A stretch of DNA of 64,000 nt from Persephonella atlantica (GCF_016617615.1 NZ_JAACYA010000002.1:806001-870000), one strand, 5' to 3'. Counted from the first letter of the stretch, positions 19,366 through 27,741 are shown. The notes: a model not told the origin generated them from the sequence alone. Numbers and translations are program-made.

Positions 19366-19872
19366 CTAACATTTTTTCCCATTTTCTATGAACTGCTCAA
19401 ATTTTGTTTTCTGGTAACACCCTGAACCAAGGAAATCCAAAAAGTCCATAAAATCCTGTTTTGGAATAAATCCAGGCTGATAATACAGAACCTTGTAGTT
19501 CTGTTTAGGGTCAAAAACAATGATTGTTGGATATCCAGTGACCTTGTAAGCAAATGCGAGGGCTGATTCTTCCATTTTAGCCCCAGTTTCTGGGTCTGTA
19601 ACCATTCTTTCTCCGTTAACATCAATAATGGCAATTTCAATACCGTTTTTTATCTTTTTCTCCTTAAAATCAGGTTGATTCAGTACTTCCCTGTGTAATT
19701 TTTCACAGTACTGGCAGCTTTCCGACTCAAAGATAAGTATCAGTATTTTTTTGTTTTTCAGGGCATCCTGAATTATAGGTTCTGGATCCTGTGCAAACTT
19801 TTTTGAACCCTCTTCTTTCTGACAGGATAGTATAAAAACAATGCTGAAAAATAGTATAAAGAACTTTTTCAT
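19366..19872 (-). CDS. Thioredoxin-fold lipoprotein
   Basis: 168 aa with a lipoprotein signal: MKKFFILFF, then FILSC with the lipid-bearing Cys17. The mature part is a thioredoxin fold with the redox pair Cys53-Gln-Tyr-Cys56 (ESESCQYCEKLH), the cis-Pro region TGYPTIIVFDP, and two more Cys (GSGC near 150 and the very last residue). It resembles SoxW/thioredoxin-like periplasmic proteins (DUF255-like spacing) that reduce disulfides in sulfur oxidation or cytochrome maturation. It precedes moaE on the minus strand. Partner not visible here. Confidence 0.8.
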   Translation of the reverse strand: MKKFFILFFSIVFILSCQKEEGSKKFAQDPEPIIQDALKNKKILILIFESESCQYCEKLHREVLNQPDFKEKKIKNGIEIAIIDVNGERMVTDPETGAKMEESALAFAYKVTGYPTIIVFDPKQNYKVLYYQPGFIPKQDFMDFLDFLGSGCYQKTKFEQFIENGKKC

Positions 19873-19887
19873 CTTAAAACCCCTGTT

Positions 19888-21060
19888 TTAAAGTTTTTTT
19901 AGAGCTTCTTTTATTCTTCTCATACCTTCTTTAATGTTTTCCATAGATGTTGCGTAGGACATTCTGATGTAACCCTCTTTTCCAAATGCAGAGCCGGGAA
20001 CAACTGCTACTTTTGCTTCCTCTAACAGATATGCTGTAAAATCTATGTCGTTTTTTATTTTCCCCTTTATGTATGCGGAGACATTTGGGAACACGTAAAA
20101 CGCTCCTTTTGGCTCAGGACAGGTTATTCCCTCTATAGATAAGAATTCTTTTACAACAAAATCTCTTCTTTTTCTAAACTCTTCTTTCATCATCTGAGGG
20201 AACTTTCCTCCATCTTCAAGGGCAGCCAATCCTCCGTACTGGGCAAATGAGGTAGGATTGGATATAGTCTGAGACTGGATTACAGATATTTTCTTTATGT
20301 ACTCTTCTGGTGCTGCAACCCATCCAAGTCTCCATCCGGTCATAGAGTATGCTTTTGAGAATGCATTGACAGTAAATGTTATATTTCTGACCTCTTTAGA
20401 GAGAGATGCTATGCTAATGTGTGGTTCATCGTAACAGAACTCTTCATAACATTCGTCAGATATTATCAGAATATTATGTTCAAGACATATCTGAGCTATT
20501 TTTTCCAGTTCTCCTTTTGGAACAACTGCTCCTGTTGGATTGGAAGGTGTATTCAGGACGAGGGCTTTTGTTTTTGGTGTTATTGCAGATTTTACAGTCT
20601 CAGCTGTTAGAACAAACCCATTTTCTTCAGACATTTCAACTATTACAGGTTTTCCGTCACACAGTTTTACCTGCTCTGTGTACGAAACCCAGTAAGGAGC
20701 TGGAATAATTACTTCATCACCGGGGTTAAGAATGACAGCAAAAATCTCATACAGTCCCATCTTTGCCCCCGGTGTAACAATAACCTCTGAAGGACTGTAA
20801 TCTATACCATTTTTTTCCTTTAATCTTTTTGCTATTCCTTCCCTGAGCTCAGGTATCCCAGCAGCAGGTGTATACTTTGTTTTTCCTTCCTTTAAGGCTT
20901 TTATGGCTGCCTCTTTAACAAAATCTGGAGTGTCAAAATCAGGTTCTCCTGCCCCAAACCCTATCACATCTATACCCTGTTTTCTCATCTCAGCAGCTTT
21001 TGCTGTTATAGCAAGAGTCTGGGATGGCTTTACCCTGAGCACCCTATCAGAAAAATTCAT
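19888..21060 (-). CDS. aspC: Aspartate aminotransferase (class I, PLP)
   Basis: Transfers the amino group between aspartate or a similar amino acid and 2-oxoglutarate. 390 aa from ATG 21060, which has GGAGG about five bases in front; an in-frame TTG at 21090 is less likely. Motifs: IGFGAGEPDFDTPDFVKEAA, TPAAGIPELREGIAKRL, NTPSNPTGAV, the PLP-Lys segment NAFSKAYSMTGWRLGW and RMSYA with the substrate-binding Arg. It belongs to the thermophilic Ib subgroup (Thermus/Aquifex type). Some Ib enzymes also use prephenate, which cannot be judged here. Confidence 0.9.
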   Translation of the reverse strand: MNFSDRVLRVKPSQTLAITAKAAEMRKQGIDVIGFGAGEPDFDTPDFVKEAAIKALKEGKTKYTPAAGIPELREGIAKRLKEKNGIDYSPSEVIVTPGAKMGLYEIFAVILNPGDEVIIPAPYWVSYTEQVKLCDGKPVIVEMSEENGFVLTAETVKSAITPKTKALVLNTPSNPTGAVVPKGELEKIAQICLEHNILIISDECYEEFCYDEPHISIASLSKEVRNITFTVNAFSKAYSMTGWRLGWVAAPEEYIKKISVIQSQTISNPTSFAQYGGLAALEDGGKFPQMMKEEFRKRRDFVVKEFLSIEGITCPEPKGAFYVFPNVSAYIKGKIKNDIDFTAYLLEEAKVAVVPGSAFGKEGYIRMSYATSMENIKEGMRRIKEALKKL

Positions 21061-21099
21061 AACTGCCTCCAGTAAATATTTACTTTCCAATATTTTATC

Positions 21100-21990
21100 T
21101 CAAAATTGTTCTGCACACTGCTTAATTATTCTGACAGAGTCTGTTTCTGCTCTTAACACCTTGTCTTCCTGAAAACTGTTTCGTAGGATGTATCCAAGAC
21201 CAACTTTCTTATCTGATGTGACAGATGTTATTACTCCTACAGGCTTTTCGTTTTCAAATACTTTTTCTTCTTCAGACAAGAAAGTACTGCTCTCAAACAG
21301 CACAAGTGTTCTTGGAGGCCTTCCTCTAAAATGAACTCTTGCAATAGCTTCCTGACCTACATAACAGCCCTTTTCAAAAGAGAAAGCATAAAGTATGTTT
21401 GCTTCTAATGGATGGAAGCCTTTTTTTAGTTCTTTTCCTATTTTGGGGATGCAGTTTCTTATTCTCAGATCTTCTGCCTGCATTTCTGTCAGCTTTTCTT
21501 CTTCAGGAAGAATTTTTTTAACCTCTGAGAGGTTCCCAAACAGGTCTATCCCATCTATACCGTATCTGACAGGATTTTTTGCAACATATATATCATCCTG
21601 TCTTATAAATTGAAAATTCTCTGGAAAGCTTTTTGTTACGATTTCAGCTGTTTTACCAAAGAGAAATATATGCTCATAGCTAAGCAGTTCAAAAGAGACA
21701 TTAAGGGACAGTTTCAGTCTGCTAAACTCTTGAATAACAGCTTCTGGACTGAGATTCGTATCTAATATAAAAAAATCATCCTCTCTGTAGACGAAGAAGT
21801 CAGATACAGGCTCGCCACTTCCTGTAAGTCTTAGATTGTAGTTAAACTGGCCGTATTTAAGACCTTTTATGTCGTTAGTTAAAAGGTTGTGCAAGAAAGC
21901 CACGTCATCTGAAGGCATACCTTTAATGCTAAATTTTCCTTTCTTACCATAAACCTTTATTTTATATCTGTTAAGCTGTATCCAGCCCAT
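21100..21990 (-). CDS. ygfZ: YgfZ/GcvT-like folate-binding protein
   Basis: 296 aa, fold of the aminomethyltransferase (GcvT) family but with the signature KGCYVGQEAIARVHFRG that defines YgfZ. YgfZ proteins bind tetrahydrofolate and help repair or build certain iron-sulfur enzymes, including the radical SAM tRNA enzyme MiaB. N-terminal segment MPSDDVAFLHNLLTNDIKGL and C-terminal GVITSVTSDKKVGLGYIL are both typical. It lies upstream of aspC with a 39-base gap on the minus strand, and is divergent from tlyA. Confidence 0.85.
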   Translation of the reverse strand: MGWIQLNRYKIKVYGKKGKFSIKGMPSDDVAFLHNLLTNDIKGLKYGQFNYNLRLTGSGEPVSDFFVYREDDFFILDTNLSPEAVIQEFSRLKLSLNVSFELLSYEHIFLFGKTAEIVTKSFPENFQFIRQDDIYVAKNPVRYGIDGIDLFGNLSEVKKILPEEEKLTEMQAEDLRIRNCIPKIGKELKKGFHPLEANILYAFSFEKGCYVGQEAIARVHFRGRPPRTLVLFESSTFLSEEEKVFENEKPVGVITSVTSDKKVGLGYILRNSFQEDKVLRAETDSVRIIKQCAEQF

Positions 21991-22046
21991 TTTTTCCTCC
22001 TTGAAAATTTTGTGTAATATTCTATTTTTGAGCTGAAAAAACTTTT

Positions 22047-22874
22047 ATGAGGAAAGTCTTGAAAAAAGAGAGAATTGATAAACTGCTTGTAGAAAGAGGA
22101 CTGGTTGAAAGCAGAGAAAAAGCTCAAAGGCTTATTATGTCTGGTGTAGTGTTTGCCGATGGCGAAAGGATTGATAAACCAGGAACAAAAATAAAAATAG
22201 ATGCAGACATATTTATCAAAGAAAGGGAAAAGTACGTTTCCCGTGGTGGCTATAAGTTGGAAAAGGCTCTAAAGATTTTTAAACCAGAGCTGAAAGGAAA
22301 AGTCTGTCTTGATATTGGGGCATCAACAGGCGGATTTACAGACTGTCTTCTTCAGCACGGGGCAAAAAAGGTTTATGCTGTTGATGTTGGGAAAAATCAG
22401 CTTCATGAAAAGCTAAAAAAGGATAAAAGGGTAATCTCGCTGGAAAAAACCAACGCAAGATACCTGACAGAGAGTGAGATACCAGAAAAGATACAGTTTT
22501 TTACATGTGATGTTTCTTTTATATCTGTGCTGAAAATAGTTCCAAATATATGCAATCTTTTGGAAGATAAAGCAGAAGGGGTAATCCTGATAAAACCTCA
22601 ATTTGAACTGTCAAAAAGTGAAGTAAAGGGAGGGGTTGTAAGGGAACCTCAGCTTCATGTTAAGGCAATAAAGAAGGTTTTGACTGGTTTTGAAGAGAGT
22701 TGCTACTGTGTTAAGGATCTTACATTTTCTGAAACATGGGGACCGGAAGGCAATATAGAGTTTCTGGCTTATATTTATAAAGTAGCTGATAGAGATCAAT
22801 GCAGGGATAAAGTAGATGATAAGAAAATTTTAAAAGTTGTTGACGAAGCTCATGTAAAATTCCAGAAAAGGTGA
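22047..22874 (+). CDS. tlyA: TlyA-family rRNA 2'-O-methyltransferase
   Basis: 275 aa. An N-terminal S4 RNA-binding domain (residues about 8-68: RIDKLLVERGLVESREKAQRL, VFADGERIDKPG) is followed by an FtsJ-type methyltransferase with SAM motif VCLDIGASTGGFTDCLLQ, the VDVGKNQLHEKL segment and TCDVSFISV. Homologues methylate ribose 2'-O of cytidines in 16S and sometimes 23S rRNA; hemolysin annotations for this family are historical. It is divergent from ygfZ and followed after 66 bases by lysR. Confidence 0.92.
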   Translation: MRKVLKKERIDKLLVERGLVESREKAQRLIMSGVVFADGERIDKPGTKIKIDADIFIKEREKYVSRGGYKLEKALKIFKPELKGKVCLDIGASTGGFTDCLLQHGAKKVYAVDVGKNQLHEKLKKDKRVISLEKTNARYLTESEIPEKIQFFTCDVSFISVLKIVPNICNLLEDKAEGVILIKPQFELSKSEVKGGVVREPQLHVKAIKKVLTGFEESCYCVKDLTFSETWGPEGNIEFLAYIYKVADRDQCRDKVDDKKILKVVDEAHVKFQKR

Positions 22875-22899
22875 TTATTCTCATAGACTGAGGCATTAT

Positions 22900-22916
22900 G
22901 TTAGATATTAACTAAC
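22900..22916. promoter_or_regulatory. Dyad upstream of lysR (putative autoregulatory site)
   Basis: GTTAG, seven bases, CTAAC, 25 bases before the lysR ATG. Its core fits the LysR-type T-N11-A half-palindrome. A similar GTTAG-N6-CTAAC occurs at 61063-61078 in front of the yeeE/yedE pair. Regulatory role is inferred. Confidence 0.4.
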
Positions 22917-22940
22917 CATAAAAAGAAAAAAGGCAGAAAG

Positions 22941-23825
22941 ATGGAAGTTTTAGACTATCACAAACTGAAAATATTTAAGACCGTTGCAGATACAAAGAGC
23001 TTTTCAAAAGCAGCGGAGCTTTTATTTCTTTCCCAGCCTACTGTAACACTCCAGATAAAAAAGATTGAGAACTACTTGGGAATAACCCTGTTTAAAAGAG
23101 ATAAGAAAGGTGTTTTTCTAACAGAAGAAGGAAAGATATTTTATGAGTATGCCTCAAAGATATTGGACGACTACAGCATGATGGAAGAGGGTCTGTCTAA
23201 TCTTAAAGAAAATCTCCAGAAAAGCCTCAGGATAGGAGCAAGTACAACTATTGGAGATTTTCTTATTCCGGATATTCTTCCCCAGTTTCTTAAAGGAAAA
23301 GGCGATATCAAGGTTAACCTTTTTGTTGGAAATTCAAAAGAGATAGAAGAAGGAGTGTTATCAAAGATATTTTATGTGGGTCTTATAGAAGATGAGGTTC
23401 ATTCAAACAAGTATGAACAGGTTGAGTTTTTCTCAGACGAGATAATCTTGATTGCCTCAAGAAGTTCAAATATACCAGATGTCATTGATGTAAAAGAGCT
23501 AAAACGCTATAGATTTGTCTTTAGAGAGCAAGGTTCTGGAACAAGAAATATTGTGGAGAGAAGACTTGAAAAGGAAGGAATAAAGGTAAAACCTGATATT
23601 GAGATAAGCAGTAGCAAAGCTATAGCAAGGCTTGTTGCAAATTCAGACTACCTTTCATTTGTGTCAAGACTTGTCGTAAAAAACATGTTGGGTGTTCATC
23701 TAAAACATGTAAAAATCAGAGGGATTTCTTTTACAAGAAAGTTTTACTGTATAACGCAGAAGAATATAAGACTGCCAAAGATAGACAGAGAATTTATCCA
23801 GTATCTGCTCGGTATTGAAAAGTAA
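22941..23825 (+). CDS. LysR-family transcriptional regulator
   Basis: 294 aa. N-terminal winged helix-turn-helix (residues 1-60: KLKIFKTVADTKSFSKAAE, LFLSQPTVTLQIKKIENYLG, LFKRDKKGVFLTEEG) followed by a periplasmic-binding-protein-like effector domain (about 90-294). The subgroup with the pattern FREQGSGTRNIVERRL resembles CysL/CbbR-type regulators of sulfur or carbon assimilation. It stands alone; the neighbouring operons are tlyA (same strand) and kdsD (convergent), neither an obvious target. A dyad 25 bases upstream suggests autoregulation. Confidence 0.92.
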   Translation: MEVLDYHKLKIFKTVADTKSFSKAAELLFLSQPTVTLQIKKIENYLGITLFKRDKKGVFLTEEGKIFYEYASKILDDYSMMEEGLSNLKENLQKSLRIGASTTIGDFLIPDILPQFLKGKGDIKVNLFVGNSKEIEEGVLSKIFYVGLIEDEVHSNKYEQVEFFSDEIILIASRSSNIPDVIDVKELKRYRFVFREQGSGTRNIVERRLEKEGIKVKPDIEISSSKAIARLVANSDYLSFVSRLVVKNMLGVHLKHVKIRGISFTRKFYCITQKNIRLPKIDREFIQYLLGIEK

Positions 23826-23851
23826 AGTAATCTTCAGGGGAGATATCCTCC

Positions 23852-23880
23852 TTGACTTTTTAAAGATATTTATTGATAAT
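23852..23880 (+). promoter_or_regulatory. Promoter of a small RNA between lysR and kdsD
   Basis: TTGACT (23852-23857), exactly 17 bases, GATAAT (23875-23880). It lies after the lysR stop and points at a terminator only 60 bases on, with no gene between, so its product would be a small RNA. Confidence 0.65.
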
Positions 23881-23887
23881 AAATACT

Positions 23888-23952
23888 ATTACTGGTGTCG
23901 TTCACCACCACTCTCCCCCTTTCTCGGTGGGTCGTAAAGGCCCGCCTCTTTT
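23888..23952 (+). ncRNA. Candidate small RNA between lysR and kdsD
   Basis: About 65 nt, from a predicted start near 23888 to the T-run at 23947-23952. Visible structure: 5' hairpin TGGTG/CACCA with loop TCGTT (23893-23907), an unpaired C/U-rich stretch containing TCTCCCCCTTTCTC (23912-23925), and the terminator hairpin. CCACC at 23905-23909 could alternatively pair with GGTGG in the terminator stem. The C-rich loop is complementary to purine-rich ribosome sites, a common design for trans-acting sRNAs. Its 3' end overlaps the kdsD stop codon on the other strand. No known RNA family recognised. Confidence 0.5.
23926..23952 (+). terminator. Intrinsic terminator of the lysR-kdsD small RNA
   Basis: GGTGGG (23926-23931), nine-base loop, CCCGCC (23941-23946), then TCTTTT. 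Six base pairs with one G-T wobble. It would also stop any lysR read-through before kdsD. Confidence 0.7.
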
Positions 23953-24925
23953 ATATAACACCACTTTTTAGTATGTCGTGCATATGGACAAGTCCAATGG
24001 GCTTTTTATCTTTAACAACAGGTAAAACTGTTATGTTGTATCTTTCCATAATTTCCAGTGCTTCCACTACTAACATATCTTTTGAAACTGTTTTTGGGTT
24101 TTTTGTCATTGCCTCATCTGTCTTTCCTGTGTCTATACTTCCCCCTTTTTTTATAAATCTCCTCAGATCCCCATCTGTTATTATTCCAATAAGATTTTCC
24201 TCTTCAATAATAAGAGCACATCCAAAACCTTTTTCTGACATGATCAGAACAGTTTCCTTTAGAGGAGTTTCAGGTTTTACCAGAGGCAGTTTTTCTCCTG
24301 TATGCATTATCTCCGAAACCTTCATAAGTCTTTTACCTAAAGAACCTCCCGGATGAAACTGTGCAAAATCCTCAGGTGTAAATCCTCTCATTTCAAGGAG
24401 TGCAATAGCAAGAGCATCTCCAAGGGCTAATGTTGCTGTTGATGAGGATGTGGGAGCTAAGTTGTGAGGGCAGGCTTCCCTTTTCACATTTAAAAACAGA
24501 TGTATATGACTTTCTTTAGCCAGTGTTGATTCTGGGTTGTTTGTTATTGCTATGATTTTATGTCCCCATCTTTTTATGGTAGGTATAATAGCAAGCAGTT
24601 CAGGTGTTTCTCCACTGTTTGATATGGCAAGTATCACATCTCCCTTTGATATCATCCCAAGGTCTCCGTGTATTGCCTCTGCAGGATGAAGAAAGAAAGC
24701 TGGTGTTCCTGTTGATGCAAGGGTTGCAGCAATCTTCTGGCCAACGTGTCCAGACTTTCCCATTCCTGTTACTATAACCTTTCCTTCTGCTGCAACAATA
24801 ACTTCTACAGCTTTCTTAAAATTTTTATCTAAAGCATCTATAAGATTTTCAATGGCTTTTTTCTCTTCCTCCAAAACTTTCTTTCCTGTTTTTACAGGGT
24901 CTTTACTGCTCAATTCTGTTTTCAC
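23951..24925 (-). CDS. kdsD: Arabinose-5-phosphate isomerase (KdsD/KpsF)
   Basis: Interconverts ribulose-5-phosphate and arabinose-5-phosphate, the first step of KDO synthesis. 324 aa: an N-terminal SIS sugar-isomerase domain (VIVTGMGKSGHVGQKIAATLASTGTPAFFLHPAEAIHGDLG, catalytic His in this segment) and two C-terminal CBS domains (about 205-260 and 270-324). Start unclear: GTG 24925 has GGAG directly abutting it, while TTG 24913 has GGAGG ten bases before. Either way the start lies inside the 3' end of ricT (overlap up to 23 bases). The kdsC partner is at 342. Confidence 0.93.
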   Translation of the reverse strand: MKTELSSKDPVKTGKKVLEEEKKAIENLIDALDKNFKKAVEVIVAAEGKVIVTGMGKSGHVGQKIAATLASTGTPAFFLHPAEAIHGDLGMISKGDVILAISNSGETPELLAIIPTIKRWGHKIIAITNNPESTLAKESHIHLFLNVKREACPHNLAPTSSSTATLALGDALAIALLEMRGFTPEDFAQFHPGGSLGKRLMKVSEIMHTGEKLPLVKPETPLKETVLIMSEKGFGCALIIEEENLIGIITDGDLRRFIKKGGSIDTGKTDEAMTKNPKTVSKDMLVVEALEIMERYNITVLPVVKDKKPIGLVHMHDILKSGVI

Positions 24926-25772
24926 CTCCGTTTTTCATATTGCAGTTTTCGCATGGAGATTTTTTTCTTATACCTAACTGGTCTAACTGTTCAAAACTGT
25001 AAGATATTACCTCTCCCGTCTCTGTGGTGAAGTAAATTTTTTCTCTTATAAAGTCATAATCTTTTACTCTGTAGACTTTCCCGTTTATTTCCATCTCTGT
25101 TTCTATCTCTGGCAGATCCTTTCTTATTGAGTAATTATCAATCTCAAAAGCAAGACAGCACATCAGTCTTCCACATATTCCTGTAAATTTTGTTGGTGTT
25201 GGTGGAAGGTTCTGTTCCTCTAACATCTCGACATTTACAGTATCAAACTTGTCTATAAACACAGAGCAGCAGCATTGATTTCCACACACTCCTATAGCTC
25301 CAGCCATCTGAACACCGTCTCTGACTCCTACCTGACGCATCTCTATTCTCATTCTCAGCTTTTTTGCAAGGTCTTTCACAAGCTGTCTGAAGTCAACTCT
25401 ACCTTCTGATACGTAGTAGAACATGATTTTTGACCTGTTCAGAGGTATGTATGCTCTGAGTAAGTTCATTTTTAATCCCAGATTTTCTGCAAATTTTTTA
25501 CACAGTCCGAGAGCCCTTTCTGCTTCTCTTTCGTGTTTCTCAAATATGCTTATATCTTTCTTTGTTGCCTTCCTGATAAATCTGTACGGTGATGGATTTT
25601 CAACATCAGGAACAGACCTTCCCACCACTAAAACAAGTTCTTCTCCTTTCTCTGTCTCTATAACAATAAAATCTCCCTTTGTTATATTTTCAGGGACATT
25701 ATCAACATCACTGAATTTGTGGGTGTCTAAGAATCTTATTCTTACTGTCTTTTTATCTATATCAACCTTCAT
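24903..25772 (-). CDS. ricT: RicT/YaaT (PSP1-domain) protein
   Basis: 289 aa. The PSP1 C-terminal domain is clear: FRQLVKDLAKKLRMRIEMRQVGVRDGVQ, GVCGNQCCCSVFI, LPPTPTKFTGICGRLMCCLAFE. The Cys clusters bind iron-sulfur clusters in the Bacillus RicAFT complex, which steers RNase Y and mRNA maturation; in other bacteria the gene commonly sits, as here, beside holB and tmk. N-terminal part resembles a small OB-like region. A further CENCNM pair of Cys near the end is present. Function outside Bacillus is not settled. Confidence 0.85.
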   Translation of the reverse strand: MKVDIDKKTVRIRFLDTHKFSDVDNVPENITKGDFIVIETEKGEELVLVVGRSVPDVENPSPYRFIRKATKKDISIFEKHEREAERALGLCKKFAENLGLKMNLLRAYIPLNRSKIMFYYVSEGRVDFRQLVKDLAKKLRMRIEMRQVGVRDGVQMAGAIGVCGNQCCCSVFIDKFDTVNVEMLEEQNLPPTPTKFTGICGRLMCCLAFEIDNYSIRKDLPEIETEMEINGKVYRVKDYDFIREKIYFTTETGEVISYSFEQLDQLGIRKKSPCENCNMKNGGENRIEQ

Positions 25773-25781
25773 CGTTTCCTC

Positions 25782-26699
25782 CTAAGTTTTCAGATTAAAG
25801 TACATTCCTTCCAGTGCCAGCTTTTTTTTGACGCCTCTATTAATTGATTTTTTAAATTCTTGACTTTCCTTAATAAATCTATCATAAAAATCAGGGTTAA
25901 CTTCTCCTTTTACCGTCTTCTTATACATAATTTTTTCAACAATGTTTGTTATTATTTCTATCTCTTCACTTTTTAATTTTTCAAATATCTCCCCAAGAGT
26001 AATAATACCTTCCGGATGCAGTTCATCAATATATAGAAGGTTATACAGATCCCTTGCATACTTGAGCAGTTTTTCGTCTCTTATTACAGCTTCAGGTATG
26101 CACATACTTCCGTCAGAGAGGGCAAGTAAAATTTGATAGTTTTTCTCTTCAACATTTTTTAATGTGAGAATCTGCTGCAGCTCTTCTTTTTTTAGTGGTC
26201 TGAACCTTACTTTTTTGCATCTTGACACAATTGTTGGCAGGAGCATATCCTGACTTGATGTTGTGAGTATTAAGAGCGAGTCATCAGGAGGTTCCTCAAG
26301 GGTTTTTAATAGTGCATTTGATGCCTCAAGATTCATCTTTTCTGCTTTTTCTATGATTACAGCCTTTTTTCTCTTTAGCTTTAGAAACTGTATAACCTGT
26401 CTTATCTGGTCTATCTTTATCTCTCTTTCTGGGGAAACTATCATTATGTCTGGATGGGGATTAAGCTCTTTTCTTTCGTATGCATTTAATATTGTATTAT
26501 TTGCAAGCCTGCAGTCTTCACATTCGTTGCATCCGAAACTGTAATCTTTTTCGCACAGAAATGCTTTTGCAGTTAAAAGGGCAGCTAATTTCTTACCAAT
26601 ACAGTCCTTCCCTTCAAACAGAAATGAGTATGAACTGTACTTTTTATCTAAAAATCTCCTTATCAGTCTTAAGCTGTCCTGATGTCCTATCAGTTTCAT
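25782..26699 (-). CDS. holB: DNA polymerase III delta' subunit
   Basis: Clamp-loader subunit (305 aa) related to DnaX but non-hydrolysing. The Walker A position reads GKDCIGKK, lacking the final Ser/Thr, as expected for delta'. A four-Cys zinc module CNECEDC with an upstream Cys follows. The sensor region ALLKTLEEPPDDSLLILTTSS and SRCKKVRF are typical. It is upstream of ricT (9 bases apart) and downstream of tmk, the common tmk-holB-ricT order of many bacteria. Confidence 0.9.
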   Translation of the reverse strand: MKLIGHQDSLRLIRRFLDKKYSSYSFLFEGKDCIGKKLAALLTAKAFLCEKDYSFGCNECEDCRLANNTILNAYERKELNPHPDIMIVSPEREIKIDQIRQVIQFLKLKRKKAVIIEKAEKMNLEASNALLKTLEEPPDDSLLILTTSSQDMLLPTIVSRCKKVRFRPLKKEELQQILTLKNVEEKNYQILLALSDGSMCIPEAVIRDEKLLKYARDLYNLLYIDELHPEGIITLGEIFEKLKSEEIEIITNIVEKIMYKKTVKGEVNPDFYDRFIKESQEFKKSINRGVKKKLALEGMYFNLKT

Positions 26700-26704
26700 G
26701 ACTT

Positions 26705-27322
26705 TTAGATTATATTCCTGTTTTTTAAAATCTCTAATATCTGTTGAAAAATCTTTTCTTCACTGTCTGTTCCGTCTATTACGAATATCCTGTTTTTTTC
26801 TTCCTGTGCTATTTTCAAAAATCCTTCTCTGAGCCTATAGTGAAACTGCAAATCTTCATTTTCTATTCTGTCCTTTTCTCTTTTTATCCTTTTCATACCT
26901 TCCTTAACAGGAATGTCAATCAAAAATGTTATGTCGGGCTTTATGCCTTCTGATGCAATCTCATTCAGTTTTTTTATAAGTTTTATATCCAGCCCTCTTG
27001 CATATCCCTGATAGGCAAGTGTTGAGTCTATAAATCTGTCTGATATTACAATGTAGCCTTTTTTTAGATAAGGCTTTATTATGTTGTGTACATGAAAATT
27101 CCTGTCTGCTTCGTATAAAAACAGCTCTGCTACAGGGGGAAACAGTTCCTCTGTTTTTGACAGCAGAATCTCTCTTATCTTTTTTCCTGTTTTTGTTCCT
27201 CCCGGTTCTCTGGTTAGTATGGTCTTTATGCCTTTATCTGTCAAAAACTGGTACAGTCTTTTAGCCTGTGTGGATTTGCCAGCCCCTTCTATACCTTCAA
27301 ATGTTATAAATACGCCTTCCAT
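26705..27322 (-). CDS. tmk: Thymidylate kinase
   Basis: Phosphorylates dTMP to dTDP for DNA synthesis. 205 aa; P-loop FEGIEGAGKSTQAKRL, the DR[YF/FI] substrate motif SDRFIDSTLAYQGYARG, a TREPGGT motif after the first helix and a LID region with Arg/Lys (KRIKREKDRIENE). It heads the minus-strand tmk-holB-ricT-kdsD unit. The 113-base gap to nfu holds promoters for both directions. Confidence 0.95.
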   Translation of the reverse strand: MEGVFITFEGIEGAGKSTQAKRLYQFLTDKGIKTILTREPGGTKTGKKIREILLSKTEELFPPVAELFLYEADRNFHVHNIIKPYLKKGYIVISDRFIDSTLAYQGYARGLDIKLIKKLNEIASEGIKPDITFLIDIPVKEGMKRIKREKDRIENEDLQFHYRLREGFLKIAQEEKNRIFVIDGTDSEEKIFQQILEILKNRNII

Positions 27323-27435
27323 TCCTTACCTTCCCTTTTAAACAGACTGATTATACATGATAACTTGAGGAAAATCATACATAAAATATATTTATCGGAT
27401 ATAATTAAGGTCAAAATTAAACTGGAGGTTTTGAA
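27323..27435. promoter_or_regulatory. Divergent tmk/nfu promoter region
   Basis: 113 bases between two divergent genes. On the plus strand a TATAAT (27400-27405) lies 31 bases before the nfu ATG without a clear -35; TTGAGG at 27365 with TATATT at 27387 (16-base spacer) is an alternative. nfu has a strong GGAGG site. No further structure seen. Confidence 0.4.
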
Positions 27436-27717
27436 ATGACACAGGAGCAAAAAGAAAAGGTTGTAATAGATAGAGAAAAGGTAGAAGCTGTTTTAGAAAA
27501 AATAAGACCAGCTTTAAGGTTTGATGGTGGAGATGTTGAACTTGTTGATATTGGTGAAGATGGAACAGTGTACGTCAGACTGATGGGAGCATGCCACGGA
27601 TGTGCTATGTCCCTCGTTACGCTGAAAGGTGGTATTGAGATGAAACTGAAAGAAGAGATCCCTGAAGTAAAAGAGGTTGTTGCTGTAAATCTTGATCAGG
27701 GATTTGGCGGATTTTAA
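27436..27717 (+). CDS. NifU-like iron-sulfur scaffold/carrier (Nfu)
   Basis: 93-aa C-terminal NifU domain protein: helix with VLEKIRPALRFDGGDVELVDI and the cluster-binding motif GACHGCAMSLVTLKGGIE (CxxC). It carries or assembles [4Fe-4S] clusters in the cytoplasm. The extra Ser/Lys-rich N-terminal 10 residues are unremarkable. Single gene with own promoter, convergent with glnE; a weak hairpin at their junction may end both. Confidence 0.93.
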   Translation: MTQEQKEKVVIDREKVEAVLEKIRPALRFDGGDVELVDIGEDGTVYVRLMGACHGCAMSLVTLKGGIEMKLKEEIPEVKEVVAVNLDQGFGGF

Positions 27718-27721
27718 TATA

Positions 27722-27741
27722 GAAGGGGGTTACACCCCTTC
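27722..27741. terminator. Hairpin at the nfu/glnE junction
   Basis: GAAGGGG (27722-27728), loop GTTACA, CCCCTTC (27735-27741). The stem is 7 bp but overlaps the glnE stop codon, and no long T-run follows on either side, so termination strength is doubtful. Confidence 0.4.

Noticed and set aside
13164-20708. Long antisense frames (for example 18622-19206 and 16796-17056)
   Set aside because: They are shadows of clear genes on the opposite strand, with low-complexity translations and no ribosome sites.
23891-23952. Riboswitch (GTTCACC motif reminiscent of glnA or fluoride RNAs)
   Set aside because: No gene follows on the plus strand and core consensus elements are missing; treated as an sRNA candidate.
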